Source of the DNA: CAYHCE01 sp964355015 | GTDB lineage: Bacteria; Cyanobacteriota; Cyanobacteriia; PCC-6307; Cyanobiaceae | Assembly (NCBI GenBank): GCA_964355015.1 | Contig: CAYHCE010000009.1 | Span: 21,913-85,912, forward strand | Direction: 5' to 3' | DNA length: 64,000 nt | Shown: positions 8,396-17,932 of the stretch, piece by piece | How positions within the stretch are numbered: the stretch's first letter is position 1 | Layout of the letters: each line of letters opens with the position of its first letter | Translations under genes and position numbers: made by a program | The notes under the pieces: model-generated | Told to the model about the DNA's origin: nothing | Databases searched by the model: none | The model's input: only the letters and a program-made list of their open reading frames with translations

Positions 8396-10438
8396 TCACC
8401 TTCCTGGGGCCTGGCGACCGAGCAGCCGGCGGGTGGTGGCGGTGATCTCTGCCTGGCTGGCTTTCGGCAGCAGGGAAGAGCGCCCGCCGGCGTGTCTGGC
8501 CAGGTCGGCCGCGAAGCCTGAGGCCACGTGACGATTGCCGGTGTCGATCACCAGCAGCTCCATCCCCAGCTGGCCGATGGCTGCTGCCATGGTCAGCAGC
8601 TCCTGGCGCATCCCGTCGAGGCCGAGGGGCTCCGGCTCTTCGCTGCTGGAGGAGGCCAGCGAGCGGCTGAGCGAGACGTTGGCCTTGACGTCGCTGATCA
8701 GCACGATCATCACTTCGCCGATGTCCTTGGCGTTGCGGGCGTTCTGCCCCAGCCGCACCGCCAGGGCCAGGCCGTGGGCCATGGGCGACCCTCCGCCGCA
8801 GGGCAGCCGCTCGAGCCGTCGGGAGGCGGCCGTGATCGAACGGGTGGGGGGCAGCAGCACGTCGGCGCGCCGGCCGCGGAAGGCGATCAGGGCCACCTGA
8901 TCGCGGCTGCGGTAGGCCTCGCCGAGCAGTTGCAGCACCGCGCCCTTGGCGGCCTGCATGCGGTTCAGGGCCATCGAGCCGGAGGCATCCACCACGAAGA
9001 TCACCAGGGCCCCGGCCTTGCGCGCCAGCAGCCTGACGCGCAGGTCGTCGTCGCGCAGCACCAGGTGGCGACCGCGGCGCTGCGCCTCCCGCCTTCCCAG
9101 GGCCCGCCGCCGCGCCTTCTGGTAAGGCGCGGCCGCCCGCAGGGTGGCGTCGATGGCGACGCGCTGGATCGGTCCGTGCGGCAGCACCGGTTTCACGTAG
9201 CGGCCGCGCTCCTGCGAGCGCACGATCCCTCGCCCGCCTGCCTTGCCATGGCGACGGTGCCCCCGGGCGGCCAGCGCCAGCAGGTGGGGATCGAGCACCA
9301 CACCCTCCGGCGAGAAGACGAACTCCTCCGGGATGCTGCCGCTGGGCGGTTCGTCCGTCGCCGGCTCCGGCGGTGGCGGTTCCCCTTCTGGTGGCGTTTC
9401 CGTGGGAGCCTCCGGTGGCCTCTGCTCGGGGCCAGGTGGCGGTTCGGCCTGGGCGGCGAAGGCGGCCGAACGGGGCAGGATCACCAGTTCCACCGCCCGG
9501 CGCAGATCGAGGGCGTTCACGCAGCGGCGCCCCTGCAGAGCCGCATGGGCCCGGGCCACCCGCAGGGCGAACAGGTCGGCGCGATGGCCCTCGACGCCGG
9601 CACGGATCGCCTCCTCCACCAGGTAACGGGTCTGCTCCGGCGCCAGCCGCACGCGGGACAGGCGGCGGCGGCCCGCCACGATCTGCCGGCGCAGCTCCAC
9701 CAGGCCGGGACCCTGGAGGCGCCAGAAGCCGGCCGGGTCGCCGGCGTACTGCAGCACCCGCTCCACGGCCTCGACGCGGTCGGCCTGAGCCAGGGGCGTG
9801 TCGGACGACAGCACCATCGCGATGCGGTCGATCAGATGGGGCCGCAGCTCCCCTTCCGCGGGGTTGTAGGTGGCGATCAGCAGGGGGCGGCAGGGATGGC
9901 GGAAGCTGATGCCCTCGCGCTCCACCTGATGGACGCCGTCGGCCACCACCGCGAGCAGCAGGTTGGCGATGCCCGGCTCCAGCAGGTTGATCTCATCGAC
10001 GTAGAGCACACCGCGGTGGGCCGCCGCCAGCAGTCCGGGCTGGAACACCGGCCGGCCCTGCCGGATCGAGGCGCTCACGTCGACCGAGCCGATCAGCCGG
10101 TCTTCGCTGACCCCCAGCGGCACCTGGACGAACGGCGTGGGCACCAGCCGGCTCACGGGTGTGCGGCTGATGGTGGCGCGATGGGCCCAGGTGGCGTCGT
10201 CCCACTCCCAGGGGGCGGCCGGGTCGGCATTGCAGCAGGAGTGGCGGAGTACCCGGATCGGCGGCAGCAGATCTGCCAGAGCCCGGGCCAGCACCGATTT
10301 GGCGGTGCCCCGGCGGCCGGCGATCACCACCCCGCCAAGGCCTGGATCCACCGCCAGCAGCAACAGGGCGGTGCGGAGGGCCTCCTGATCCACCACGGCA
10401 TGGAGGGGGAAGGCCAGCGGCCGTGTGGCCTGGATCAC
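8396..10438 (-). CDS. Second ChlD-like chelatase subunit (AAA+ and VWA domains)
   Basis: 680 residues from a GTG at 10438 that shares its first base with the stop of the ChlH-like gene (TAGTG), so translation is probably coupled. The N-terminal AAA+ domain has Walker A GRRGTAKS (about 41-48) and Walker-B-like VLYVDEINLLE. A proline-rich linker follows, then a VWA domain with MIDAS motif DASGSMALNRMQ near residue 483. It is a clear paralogue of the ChlD encoded at 34690-36813. Known ChlD works with ChlI and ChlH to insert Mg into protoporphyrin. This copy probably pairs with the adjacent large subunit; the metal and substrate are not known. Confidence 0.88.
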   Translation of the reverse strand: MIQATRPLAFPLHAVVDQEALRTALLLLAVDPGLGGVVIAGRRGTAKSVLARALADLLPPIRVLRHSCCNADPAAPWEWDDATWAHRATISRTPVSRLVPTPFVQVPLGVSEDRLIGSVDVSASIRQGRPVFQPGLLAAAHRGVLYVDEINLLEPGIANLLLAVVADGVHQVEREGISFRHPCRPLLIATYNPAEGELRPHLIDRIAMVLSSDTPLAQADRVEAVERVLQYAGDPAGFWRLQGPGLVELRRQIVAGRRRLSRVRLAPEQTRYLVEEAIRAGVEGHRADLFALRVARAHAALQGRRCVNALDLRRAVELVILPRSAAFAAQAEPPPGPEQRPPEAPTETPPEGEPPPPEPATDEPPSGSIPEEFVFSPEGVVLDPHLLALAARGHRRHGKAGGRGIVRSQERGRYVKPVLPHGPIQRVAIDATLRAAAPYQKARRRALGRREAQRRGRHLVLRDDDLRVRLLARKAGALVIFVVDASGSMALNRMQAAKGAVLQLLGEAYRSRDQVALIAFRGRRADVLLPPTRSITAASRRLERLPCGGGSPMAHGLALAVRLGQNARNAKDIGEVMIVLISDVKANVSLSRSLASSSSEEPEPLGLDGMRQELLTMAAAIGQLGMELLVIDTGNRHVASGFAADLARHAGGRSSLLPKASQAEITATTRRLLGRQAPGR

Positions 10439-13400
10439 TACGGGCTGCCGGCCACGGCCACCCCCTCCAGCTCGGCGTCGGTGAGGTCGTAGAGCTGGCG
10501 CAGCTTGTCGAGCTTCTCGGGCGGGGCGCTCCAGATGCCCCGGCTGCTGGCCTCCAGCATGCGGCCCACCACGTTGCGGAAGGCTTCGGGGTTGGCCTCG
10601 CGCAGCCGTTTCGCCATCGCTGCATCGAAGGCGTAGGTGTCGGCGGCCTGGTCGTAGACCCACTGGTCGTGGAAGTCGGAGGTGCCGGCCCAGCCGATCA
10701 GGGCCGTCATCCGCTGGGAGATTTCGTAGGCCCCTCCGGAGCCCATCGCCGCCATCGACTCGGCCCAGCGGGGATTGAGCAGCTTGGTGCGGTACTCCAG
10801 CCGCAGCAGTTCCTCGAGCTCCCGTGGGGTGGTGTCGCGGGAGAACGACTCCACGAAACTGGCGGCCACCTTCCGGCCCGGCCGGCTATCGGTCTGCGCC
10901 ACCTCGGCGGCGCGCTTGAGGCCGCCGGTGTTGGCGTAGTACTCCTGGATGTCGGTGAGGCCGTACTCCACGGAATCGATCTGCTGCACCACCCGATCGG
11001 TGCTGCGCAGCAGGGAGGCCATCACCTCGGGGCGGGCCTGCCCCTTGTCGCTGCGGCCGTAGCTGTAGGTGTTGCGCTCCCGCCAGGTGGCGGCCAGCTC
11101 GTCGCCGCTCTCCCAGTTGGCATCCGTGACCCGATCGTTCACCAGGGAGCCGAAGTCGCCGGCGGGATTGGAGAACAGGCGCGCGGTGGGGTTCTCGATC
11201 CCCCGGGCTTCCAGTTCCCGTGCATGGCGCCGGATCGCGTTGCGCTCCGGGGGTTCGTCGGCCTCGGCGGCACGGCGGAACAGATCGTCGAGCAGCTCGA
11301 CGATGTTCACGAAGCTGTCGCGGAAGATCCCCGAGAGGTTCACCAGCACATCGATGCGGGGATGGTCCAGTTCCGCCAGGGGGCGCAGGTCGTAGCGGAC
11401 GATGCGTCCCGTTGCTTCCTTCACCGCTTCGGCTCCCACCAGCTCCAGCAGGATCGCCAGCGACTCGCCGCGGGTCTTGATCGCATCGAGGCCCCAGAGC
11501 ATCACCGCCACGGTCTCGGGCCAGGCGCCGTCGTTGTCGGCACGGTGCTTCTCGAGGATGCGCAGGGCGATGGCGCGGCCCCGGGCCATCGCTCCGGGGG
11601 AGGGCATGCGGTAGGGGTCCAAGGCATGGATGTTGCGGCCGGTGGGCAGCACCCCGGGGCCGTCGCGCAGCAGGTCGCCGCCGGGGGCGGGGGGGATGTA
11701 CTCGCCCCCCAGGCCGCGCAGCAGGTTGGTGAGTTCCTCGGAGCTGCGCTCCAGCAGCTGGGCGATCCGCAGGGCTTCACCGATCCGCTCCGTGCCGGGA
11801 TGGAGACGCTCCAGTTCCTCGGTGTGGCGCTGCAGCTCCTCGTTGCCGCCGGGGGGAGGGCGCCGGCCGATCTCCTCCAGCACGGCAGGATCGAGGGCGT
11901 CGCCGAAGTACGCCCTGAGGTAGCCCAGCCGTTGCTCCGCATCCGGTGGCTGGCCGAGGGTGTGGAGGCCGCTGGAGAACAGCCGGTTCTCCAGCAGCTG
12001 CAGATAGGAGCTCAGCCGCACCAGCCAGGTGGTGAAGGTCTCCAGGTCGCTGCCGGCCGTCTCGGGAGCGGGACAGTCGGCATCCAGTCCCGCATCGCTC
12101 ACCTTCTTGAGGATGCCCTCCCGCAGGGCCTCGTTGCGCGCCGGATTCTCCCGGTACTCGGCGATCAGATCCCGCAGCGCCACCAGCTCCCGGTAGAGGC
12201 CGGCGCGGCCGTAGGGGGGAACGTTGTGGGAGACGATCACGCCGTAGCCGCGCCGTTTGGCGAGCATCGATTCGGAGGGATTGTTGGCCGCATACACGTA
12301 GAGGTGCGGCAGGTTGCCCAGCAGGATGTCGGGCCAGGAGGCGCCCGTGTTGCCGAGGGGCGAGCCCGGCAGCCATTCCACCGTGCCGTGCATGCCGAAG
12401 TGCAGCACCGCGTCGGCGCGGAACGTGTGCTGCAACCAGCCGTAGAAGGCGGCGTACTGGGGGTGGGGGGTGAGATCGCGCTCGTACATCAGCCGCATCG
12501 GATCACCCGCCACCCCCAGCGGCGGCTGCACGCCGATCCAGACGTTGCCGAGCTGCACGCCTCCCAGCAGGAAGCGATCGCCGAGGGTGCGGATGCCGGT
12601 GCCCGTGAGCGGCCCCCATTGCTTCTCGATGCGTGAGCTGTGCAGCGGCCCCAGCCACTGCCTCAGCTCGTCGACCGACACGCTGGCGGTGGCGGCCTCC
12701 TCGAACCGCTGGCCCTGCGGGATGCGGGCGATCCAGGCGTCGTCGGCTTCCTTCACCTGCCGGATCAGCTCCTCGCCGCTGGCGGGCAGGGGGCCCACCG
12801 CGTAGCCCTGTTGCGACAGCGCCTCCAGCAGGTGCAGCAACGAGGCGGGCACGTTCAGCAGCGCGGCGGTGCCGGTGGCGCCGTAGCCGGGAGGGAAGCC
12901 GTAGAGCACGATCGCCAGCCGGCGCTCACAGGCGGGTTTGCGGCGCAGGGCGATCCAGGCGTTCAAGCGGCCGGTGAGGCGCTTGAGGCGCTCGGGAATC
13001 AGATAGATGCGATCGCCCACCAGCCCGCCGAGGGGTACCGGATCGATGGCCCCATCGAGTTCGGGCAGGGCGAAGAGCACCACGCTCTGCAGGCCACCGA
13101 TGCCCTGGCGGGTCCAGGAGTGGAGATCCTGGATCAGCAGGGGGGCCGACACCACGTAGGGCACGTTCTTGGCCCGCAGGATGCGCTGGGCCACCTCCTC
13201 GCGGCGACCCGCCTGCATCGACCCGGCCGGACCGCCCACCAGGGGGAAGCCGATCGTGGAGACGATGGCCTCAACAGCGACGGCCTGCCGGCGGCCGCCG
13301 CCAGCCACCGCGGCGAGGTTGGCCTCCAGCTTGCTGGCCTCCAGTTCGCTGGCGCTGGTCATCCAGTCGCGCACGGCCATGTGGCCCTCGACGCCGTTGA

Positions 13401-14220
13401 TGAAGATCGGCAGCGGCACCAGCTGTGCCGCCTCGAAGGCGCGGATCAGCTGGGGGATGTAGGGCTGGGCCGTGATCACGTGCTTGCGGTAGAGCAGCAG
13501 CCCCACCACCGGCCAGTGGCTCCGCTGCGGAGCGCTTTCGGGCCGGGTGCGGTGGAACCAGGCCAGGTAGTCGCGGGGGCTGCGGAAGAACCCCCCGTGA
13601 TCGGGATGCAGCAGGCCGAGATCGGGCGACTCCTGCGGCGGCGGGATCGTGCCGGGATTCAGCCCCAGACCGTGACGGCCCAGGTAGAGGAACAGGCTGG
13701 CCACATTGGCGGCGCCACCGGCATTCCAGTAGCCGTAGAGGAGGAGCCAGTGGCGCAGATCCTGAGCCTTGCGGGAGGGCAGAAAACGGAGCAGCTTCGG
13801 GCCCACCTTGAGGAAGCCGATGTAGCCGGCGAGCTTGTCCTCCTCCCGTCCGCCGCCGAATTTGGCCAGCAGCGCCTGAACGGGCCTGGGCATGCCGGCG
13901 GTCCCGGCGTCGATCGTGAAGCGCCCGAAGCGGGTGAGGGCCATGAGTTCGAGCGCCGACTCGAACACAAGGCGGATCGGGATCGGCGCCAGCCGCTGGC
14001 GCAGCCACTCCACCTGGTCGTAGTCGAAGATCAGGCTGGCGAAGAAGGCATCGGCCCCCTGCAGCGCCGCCTCCACCTCCTCGGGCCGGGCGGCCAGGTC
14101 GCGATCGCTGAACACGTGGATGCCCAGCTGGGGGCAGTGGGCCATGGCCCTTTCCGCCGCCTGGCGGTAGAGGCCGGCGTTGAAGGCTTCGAAACCGGCG
14201 ATCAGAACGATGCGTTTCAT
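10438..14220 (-). CDS. ChlH/BchH-like large chelatase subunit (second type)
   Basis: 1260 residues from the ATG at 14220 (MKRIVLIAGFEAFNAGLYRQ); the longer frame upstream has no family resemblance. The N-terminus matches the BchH-type DUF3479 domain (FFASLIFDYDQVEWLRQRL), followed by the CobN/Mg-chelatase core with LHFGMHGTVEWLPGSPLG, IIVSHNVPPYGRAGLY-like sequence, and VEYGLTDIQEYYANTGGLK near the C-terminus. It resembles BchH-type subunits more than the usual cyanobacterial ChlH, from memory of those sequences. It binds the porphyrin and metal in known complexes. It overlaps the ChlD-like gene by one base, forming a two-gene unit. Confidence 0.85.
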   Translation of the reverse strand: MKRIVLIAGFEAFNAGLYRQAAERAMAHCPQLGIHVFSDRDLAARPEEVEAALQGADAFFASLIFDYDQVEWLRQRLAPIPIRLVFESALELMALTRFGRFTIDAGTAGMPRPVQALLAKFGGGREEDKLAGYIGFLKVGPKLLRFLPSRKAQDLRHWLLLYGYWNAGGAANVASLFLYLGRHGLGLNPGTIPPPQESPDLGLLHPDHGGFFRSPRDYLAWFHRTRPESAPQRSHWPVVGLLLYRKHVITAQPYIPQLIRAFEAAQLVPLPIFINGVEGHMAVRDWMTSASELEASKLEANLAAVAGGGRRQAVAVEAIVSTIGFPLVGGPAGSMQAGRREEVAQRILRAKNVPYVVSAPLLIQDLHSWTRQGIGGLQSVVLFALPELDGAIDPVPLGGLVGDRIYLIPERLKRLTGRLNAWIALRRKPACERRLAIVLYGFPPGYGATGTAALLNVPASLLHLLEALSQQGYAVGPLPASGEELIRQVKEADDAWIARIPQGQRFEEAATASVSVDELRQWLGPLHSSRIEKQWGPLTGTGIRTLGDRFLLGGVQLGNVWIGVQPPLGVAGDPMRLMYERDLTPHPQYAAFYGWLQHTFRADAVLHFGMHGTVEWLPGSPLGNTGASWPDILLGNLPHLYVYAANNPSESMLAKRRGYGVIVSHNVPPYGRAGLYRELVALRDLIAEYRENPARNEALREGILKKVSDAGLDADCPAPETAGSDLETFTTWLVRLSSYLQLLENRLFSSGLHTLGQPPDAEQRLGYLRAYFGDALDPAVLEEIGRRPPPGGNEELQRHTEELERLHPGTERIGEALRIAQLLERSSEELTNLLRGLGGEYIPPAPGGDLLRDGPGVLPTGRNIHALDPYRMPSPGAMARGRAIALRILEKHRADNDGAWPETVAVMLWGLDAIKTRGESLAILLELVGAEAVKEATGRIVRYDLRPLAELDHPRIDVLVNLSGIFRDSFVNIVELLDDLFRRAAEADEPPERNAIRRHARELEARGIENPTARLFSNPAGDFGSLVNDRVTDANWESGDELAATWRERNTYSYGRSDKGQARPEVMASLLRSTDRVVQQIDSVEYGLTDIQEYYANTGGLKRAAEVAQTDSRPGRKVAASFVESFSRDTTPRELEELLRLEYRTKLLNPRWAESMAAMGSGGAYEISQRMTALIGWAGTSDFHDQWVYDQAADTYAFDAAMAKRLREANPEAFRNVVGRMLEASSRGIWSAPPEKLDKLRQLYDLTDAELEGVAVAGSP

Positions 14221-14421
14221 GGCCGCCCGGGTATCGCCATGGCTCGATTCTGGAGCGCCCGGCGGCGGCGCGTGGTGGTGACGGCCATCGACGGGGTCAG
14301 CTGGGCATCGACGCCCCATCCCGCTCGCGGCCACAAGGCTTTCTGCCGGAGGCACCTGTCTGTCAGGAGCCGGCGGACTCTGGCGCTCCGAGGATGGACA
14401 GTGGTTGCGGCGATCGAACCG

Positions 14422-15240
14422 TCAATCCTGGTCGGAAGCGGCGGGCCTCGATTCAGTCAGGGGGTCCGCCCCGGTGCTGGATGGCTTGTCGGCCGGAGCG
14501 GACCAATGTCTTGCCAGTGTGATCAGGTCGGAGGGGAGCATCACGACTGTCGTGGTGTTGTTCTCGGCTCCGATCTCGGTGAGCATCTGCATGCGCCTCA
14601 GCTCAAGGGCCAAAGGGTTCCGCATGATGGTTTTCGAGGCTTCCGAGAGCTTGATGGAGGCCTCCTGTTCGGCGGCCGCCTTGATCAGACGAGCGCGTTT
14701 TTCGCGGAGTGCCTCCGCTTCCTTGGCCATGGCCCGCTGCATGCCCAACGGTATCTCGACATCCTTGATCTCCACACGTTCAATCTCAATGCCCCATGGC
14801 TCTGTGATTTCGTCGACGATCTCCTGAACCTTCAGGTTGATCTTGTCGCGATTCTGCAACACGTCATCCAGCATATTCTGCCCCACCACATTGCGGAGTG
14901 TGGTCAGGGCAACTTGATATACGGCCATCTGATAGTTCTCGACGCGGTTCACGGCCTTGTCCCCGTTGAGAATCCGGTAATACAGAACGGCGTTGACCTT
15001 GATGGTCACGCTGTCGGCAGTGACGGTTTCCTGGGGCTCAATGCTGACGGTTTTGGTCCTCACATCAAGTTGTACTTTCTGATCCACAAACGGTACGATC
15101 CAGTACATACCTGGCCCCATCACTCCCTTCAGGCGGCCCAGGCGGAAGATGACGCCGCGCTGATATTCGCGATCCAGTTTGATGCCCTTGCTGCCAAGAA
15201 GGATAAGCAGAACAAGCAGTATGCCCGCGAACGATCCCAT
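14422..15240 (-). CDS. Slipin/stomatin-like SPFH (band 7) membrane protein
   Basis: 272 residues. An N-terminal membrane helix (GILLVLLILLGSKGIKL) is followed by an SPFH domain: REYQRGVIFRLGRLKGVMGP, PGMYWIVPFVDQ, DVRTKTVSIEPQETVTADSV, NAVLYYRI and LRNVVGQ. A charged helical region with MAKEAEALREKRARLIKAAAEQ (shortened) continues toward the C-terminus. Slipins oligomerise on the inner face of the membrane and organise lipid microdomains. The usual partner, an NfeD protease-like gene, is not adjacent. The last 30 residues are low-complexity. It lies upstream of the chelatase pair on the same strand, about 200 bp away. Confidence 0.93.
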   Translation of the reverse strand: MGSFAGILLVLLILLGSKGIKLDREYQRGVIFRLGRLKGVMGPGMYWIVPFVDQKVQLDVRTKTVSIEPQETVTADSVTIKVNAVLYYRILNGDKAVNRVENYQMAVYQVALTTLRNVVGQNMLDDVLQNRDKINLKVQEIVDEITEPWGIEIERVEIKDVEIPLGMQRAMAKEAEALREKRARLIKAAAEQEASIKLSEASKTIMRNPLALELRRMQMLTEIGAENNTTTVVMLPSDLITLARHWSAPADKPSSTGADPLTESRPAASDQD

Positions 15241-15463
15241 CCTGGCCTCCCCTGATCGCAGGAACTCGATGATCCTAGATGTGGAACGCCAGCATGGTGA
15301 TCAACCGATGGGCCGTCACCCCAGCTCCAGAAAGGCCAACGTCATCCCTGAAGGCCTCGTGGAGCTACGCAGATTGGGCATCGGGCCTGTTCGGTAGGCC
15401 CCTTCAGCAGTCACTCAGCCAAGGAAGGTTCACGATGAACCAGTTGAACCAGCGATAACAAGG

Positions 15464-17279
15464 TCAATCCTTCGGCCCCGTCAGTACCTGGCCCTCCATT
15501 GGCTGCAGGGTCACCACCACGGCGCGGGTCGCACCGAAGGGACGCGTGGGCGAGGGGGGTGTGACGGGCGGGCCGCCGGCAGAGGATGCGACCGTGGAGA
15601 AAAGCAGTTCCCATGGCTTGGCAGGGGCCCCTCCGGAGCTGGTGAGCGGATGGAGGTTGGCATCCACCACCACTGACACACGGAGGGAGGCGCTTGTATG
15701 CGTGTTCACAACCACCAGCACCTCTCGGTCGTTGAGGATGCGAGAGAAAGCCAGCACGCCCTGGTTGTAAGGGGAGTATCCAAACTGGTTCGTGCGTCCA
15801 TCTCCGATGGGCCGAAAGTACTGTCGGCCGTATCGCAGGGCTGGCTGCCTGCTTCGCAGATCGCTGAGGTCACGCAGGAAAAGGTAAAGAGGGTGGGTTG
15901 TGGAGAAGGCCCCTGGGTATCCCCACAGAGGCCCCCTGGCATATTCACGCCGGTCTCCGGAACCTTCCAGGCCCTGTTCATGGCCGTAATAAAGACAAGG
16001 TACGCCCTGCAGAGTGAGCAGACAGAGGAGCGCAGTGCGGGATTGCTTCGGCCAGCTGGACTGGTGGAATCGCTCGTTGATGTCGTGGTTATCCAGGAAG
16101 GTCACGTAATTCTTTCCTGCCTCACCCTGGGAGCTCACGATCGTTCTCAGCACCCTGCGCCGTTCATCGAACTGATCGGCGAGAACATGCGGCGGGGCAC
16201 TGCACTTGATCACATCCCAGAGACGCTTGCGCATGGGGAAGTCGATCGCCGCATCAACCCCCACCAACTCATCGTCCTTAAGGGTGTTGCGACCAATGAA
16301 GCGAGCGATGGCATCTTCGTTGGAGTCCTGCCATACTTCGCCGAAGGTGAAGAAGTTGTGCTTGCCGATCGAGAGCGCGAACTCTCTGATCGCGTTGCCA
16401 AAGACACGGGCAAAGTCGGGCTCCACGTATTGCAGGGTGTCGATCCGATAGCCGTCGAGATCGAATTTAGCGATCAGGTACTGGTAGGAGCGGATCAGGT
16501 GATCACGCACGGGGTGCTGGGCGGTGCCGGGCTCGAGATAGTCGGTCACCAGCTCCTTGAGGCGGTCGAAGTCACCGCGGGTGATATCCCCCGCCTCATT
16601 GACCAACCCCTTACGGCGGAAAAAATCGTTCCGCTGCAGTTCCTGCGGCCAGATCCCATTGGCACGACTGAGGTCGCTGATCAGTTCCACCGCCGTCCAA
16701 CTGCCTTGAGGCGTGCCGTCCCTGTCCCGCCAGTACACGGCGTACTCGCCGTTCTGCCGCCAGGGACAGGAATCACGCCTCCCTTCGTAGTTGAAGGGAT
16801 CGCCCACGTGATTGAGCACGATGTCGAGAATCACGTAGAGGCCATGATCGTGGGCCGCATCCACGAGATCACGGAATTCGCGATCGGCCTGATCAGGATC
16901 GGCGGTGGCTTTGGCCGGGTCCGAACAGAAGCGGGGCTCAACCCGCAGGAAATCTGTAATGCCATAGCCGCCCCAGTAGTTGCCGAACCACTGCGGGTTG
17001 TAGAGAACAGGCGAGATCCACAGCGCGCCCACCCCAAGATCCTTGAGATAGGGAAGCTTCTCCTTGATGCCAGCGAAACGACCCCCCCTGGTAAATGTCA
17101 CAGGGGAATGTGGCGGGTGTGGGTGGTGCGGCAGGATTGTTGAAGCGGTCGACGAGCAGGAAATAGATCCAGTGATCCCGCCAGTCTGCTGGCGAAGGTG
17201 TGATGCGCGCTCCGGATGCCGCCAGAGCCGCTGGGTCCAGAAGTGCTGCTACCTCAGCGTCGACCAGGGAGGTTGGCAT
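15464..17279 (-). pseudogene. GH13 alpha-amylase-family gene, frameshifted at a G7 tract
   Basis: The first 60-odd residues (from ATG 17279: MPTSLVDAEVAALLDPAAL ... DHWIYFLLVDRFNNPA ... CDIYQGG) are in one frame; the rest, from RFAGIKEKLPYLKDLGVGAL, is in another. The break is a run of seven G on the minus strand near 17082-17088; six G would restore one open frame. Downstream, the GH13 catalytic set is intact: DGYRIDTLQYV (nucleophile Asp), FTFGEVWQ (acid/base Glu) and FLDNHDINERF. Such enzymes act on alpha-glucans. The rest of the gene shows no decay, so the frameshift may be recent, a sequencing error or polymerase slippage. Confidence 0.78.
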
Positions 17280-17908
17280 GGGACTTGCATGGACTCAGCA
17301 AGTTATCTTGGTGATAACAGATCAGGCTGTATCTCCCACGACCGTAATCAGCTTGTCCTGCCGGGAGGTGGCCCGCAATCGAACCGCCCTCTGACGCTGG
17401 TGTGCCTGTTCGCCCTCTCAGATCACCCCTCAAAGGAGGTGTGGCGACGAACCCTTGAAACCGTGTTGTCCCCTCCCTCAGTTCTAGGCACCTGAGATCT
17501 CCTGCTTCGTGACCGTGACTCGACCGATCGTCTGGCCGGAACGGCGCAACAGTTCATCGCCAGAGCCCGTAGCCCTGCGCAGCGGCGATCGGGGGCCACG
17601 TCGTCGTCGTAGGCCGCGAGCCTCTGGCGGCGCAGACTCGTTCAAGGGCCATGGTTCAGCCGGCATCCGCATCACTCTCCCCTGAGGCTGAGGTCATGCA
17701 GCGCACGGGCAAGGTGCGGATCGTTGCCGAGCTGGCCCGGTGCACAAAGCGACCGAGGTCTGCCATCAGGCCGTGCACGCCAGGGCAAGCCCACGGGCTT
17801 GAGGCCAAGGTGGCCAGGGAGCCCTCCCTTGGGCGCTCTGGAAGAGGAAGGGGAGCGGTGTTACCTTGACAAATCGCACAGAAATCCCGGTCCGGCTTCA
17901 CAACGGAC
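17280..17908. other. Long intergenic stretch without recognised genes
   Basis: About 630 bp between the divergent amylase-family and SHOCT genes. Short open frames on both strands have arginine/proline-rich, shadow-like translations and no motifs. No tRNA, repeat array or transposase piece was seen. It must contain the promoters of both flanking genes, and may be old decayed sequence. Confidence 0.5.
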
Positions 17909-17932
17909 ATGGCTCCCCGCCAGGACATAGCA

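Noticed and set aside
8528..10492. Long open frame on the plus strand opposite the ChlD-like gene
   Set aside because: His/Gln/Arg-rich translation without motifs; typical antisense shadow in high-G+C DNA. The minus strand encodes clear AAA+ and VWA motifs.
14221..14355. Extension of the ChlH-like protein to the upstream ATG at 14355
   Set aside because: The extra 45 residues have no family likeness, and the family N-terminus (KRIVLIAGFE) starts at 14220.
12640..15255. 871-codon plus-strand open frame opposite the ChlH-like and slipin genes
   Set aside because: No recognisable domain, composition of a shadow; it spans two real minus-strand genes and their gap.
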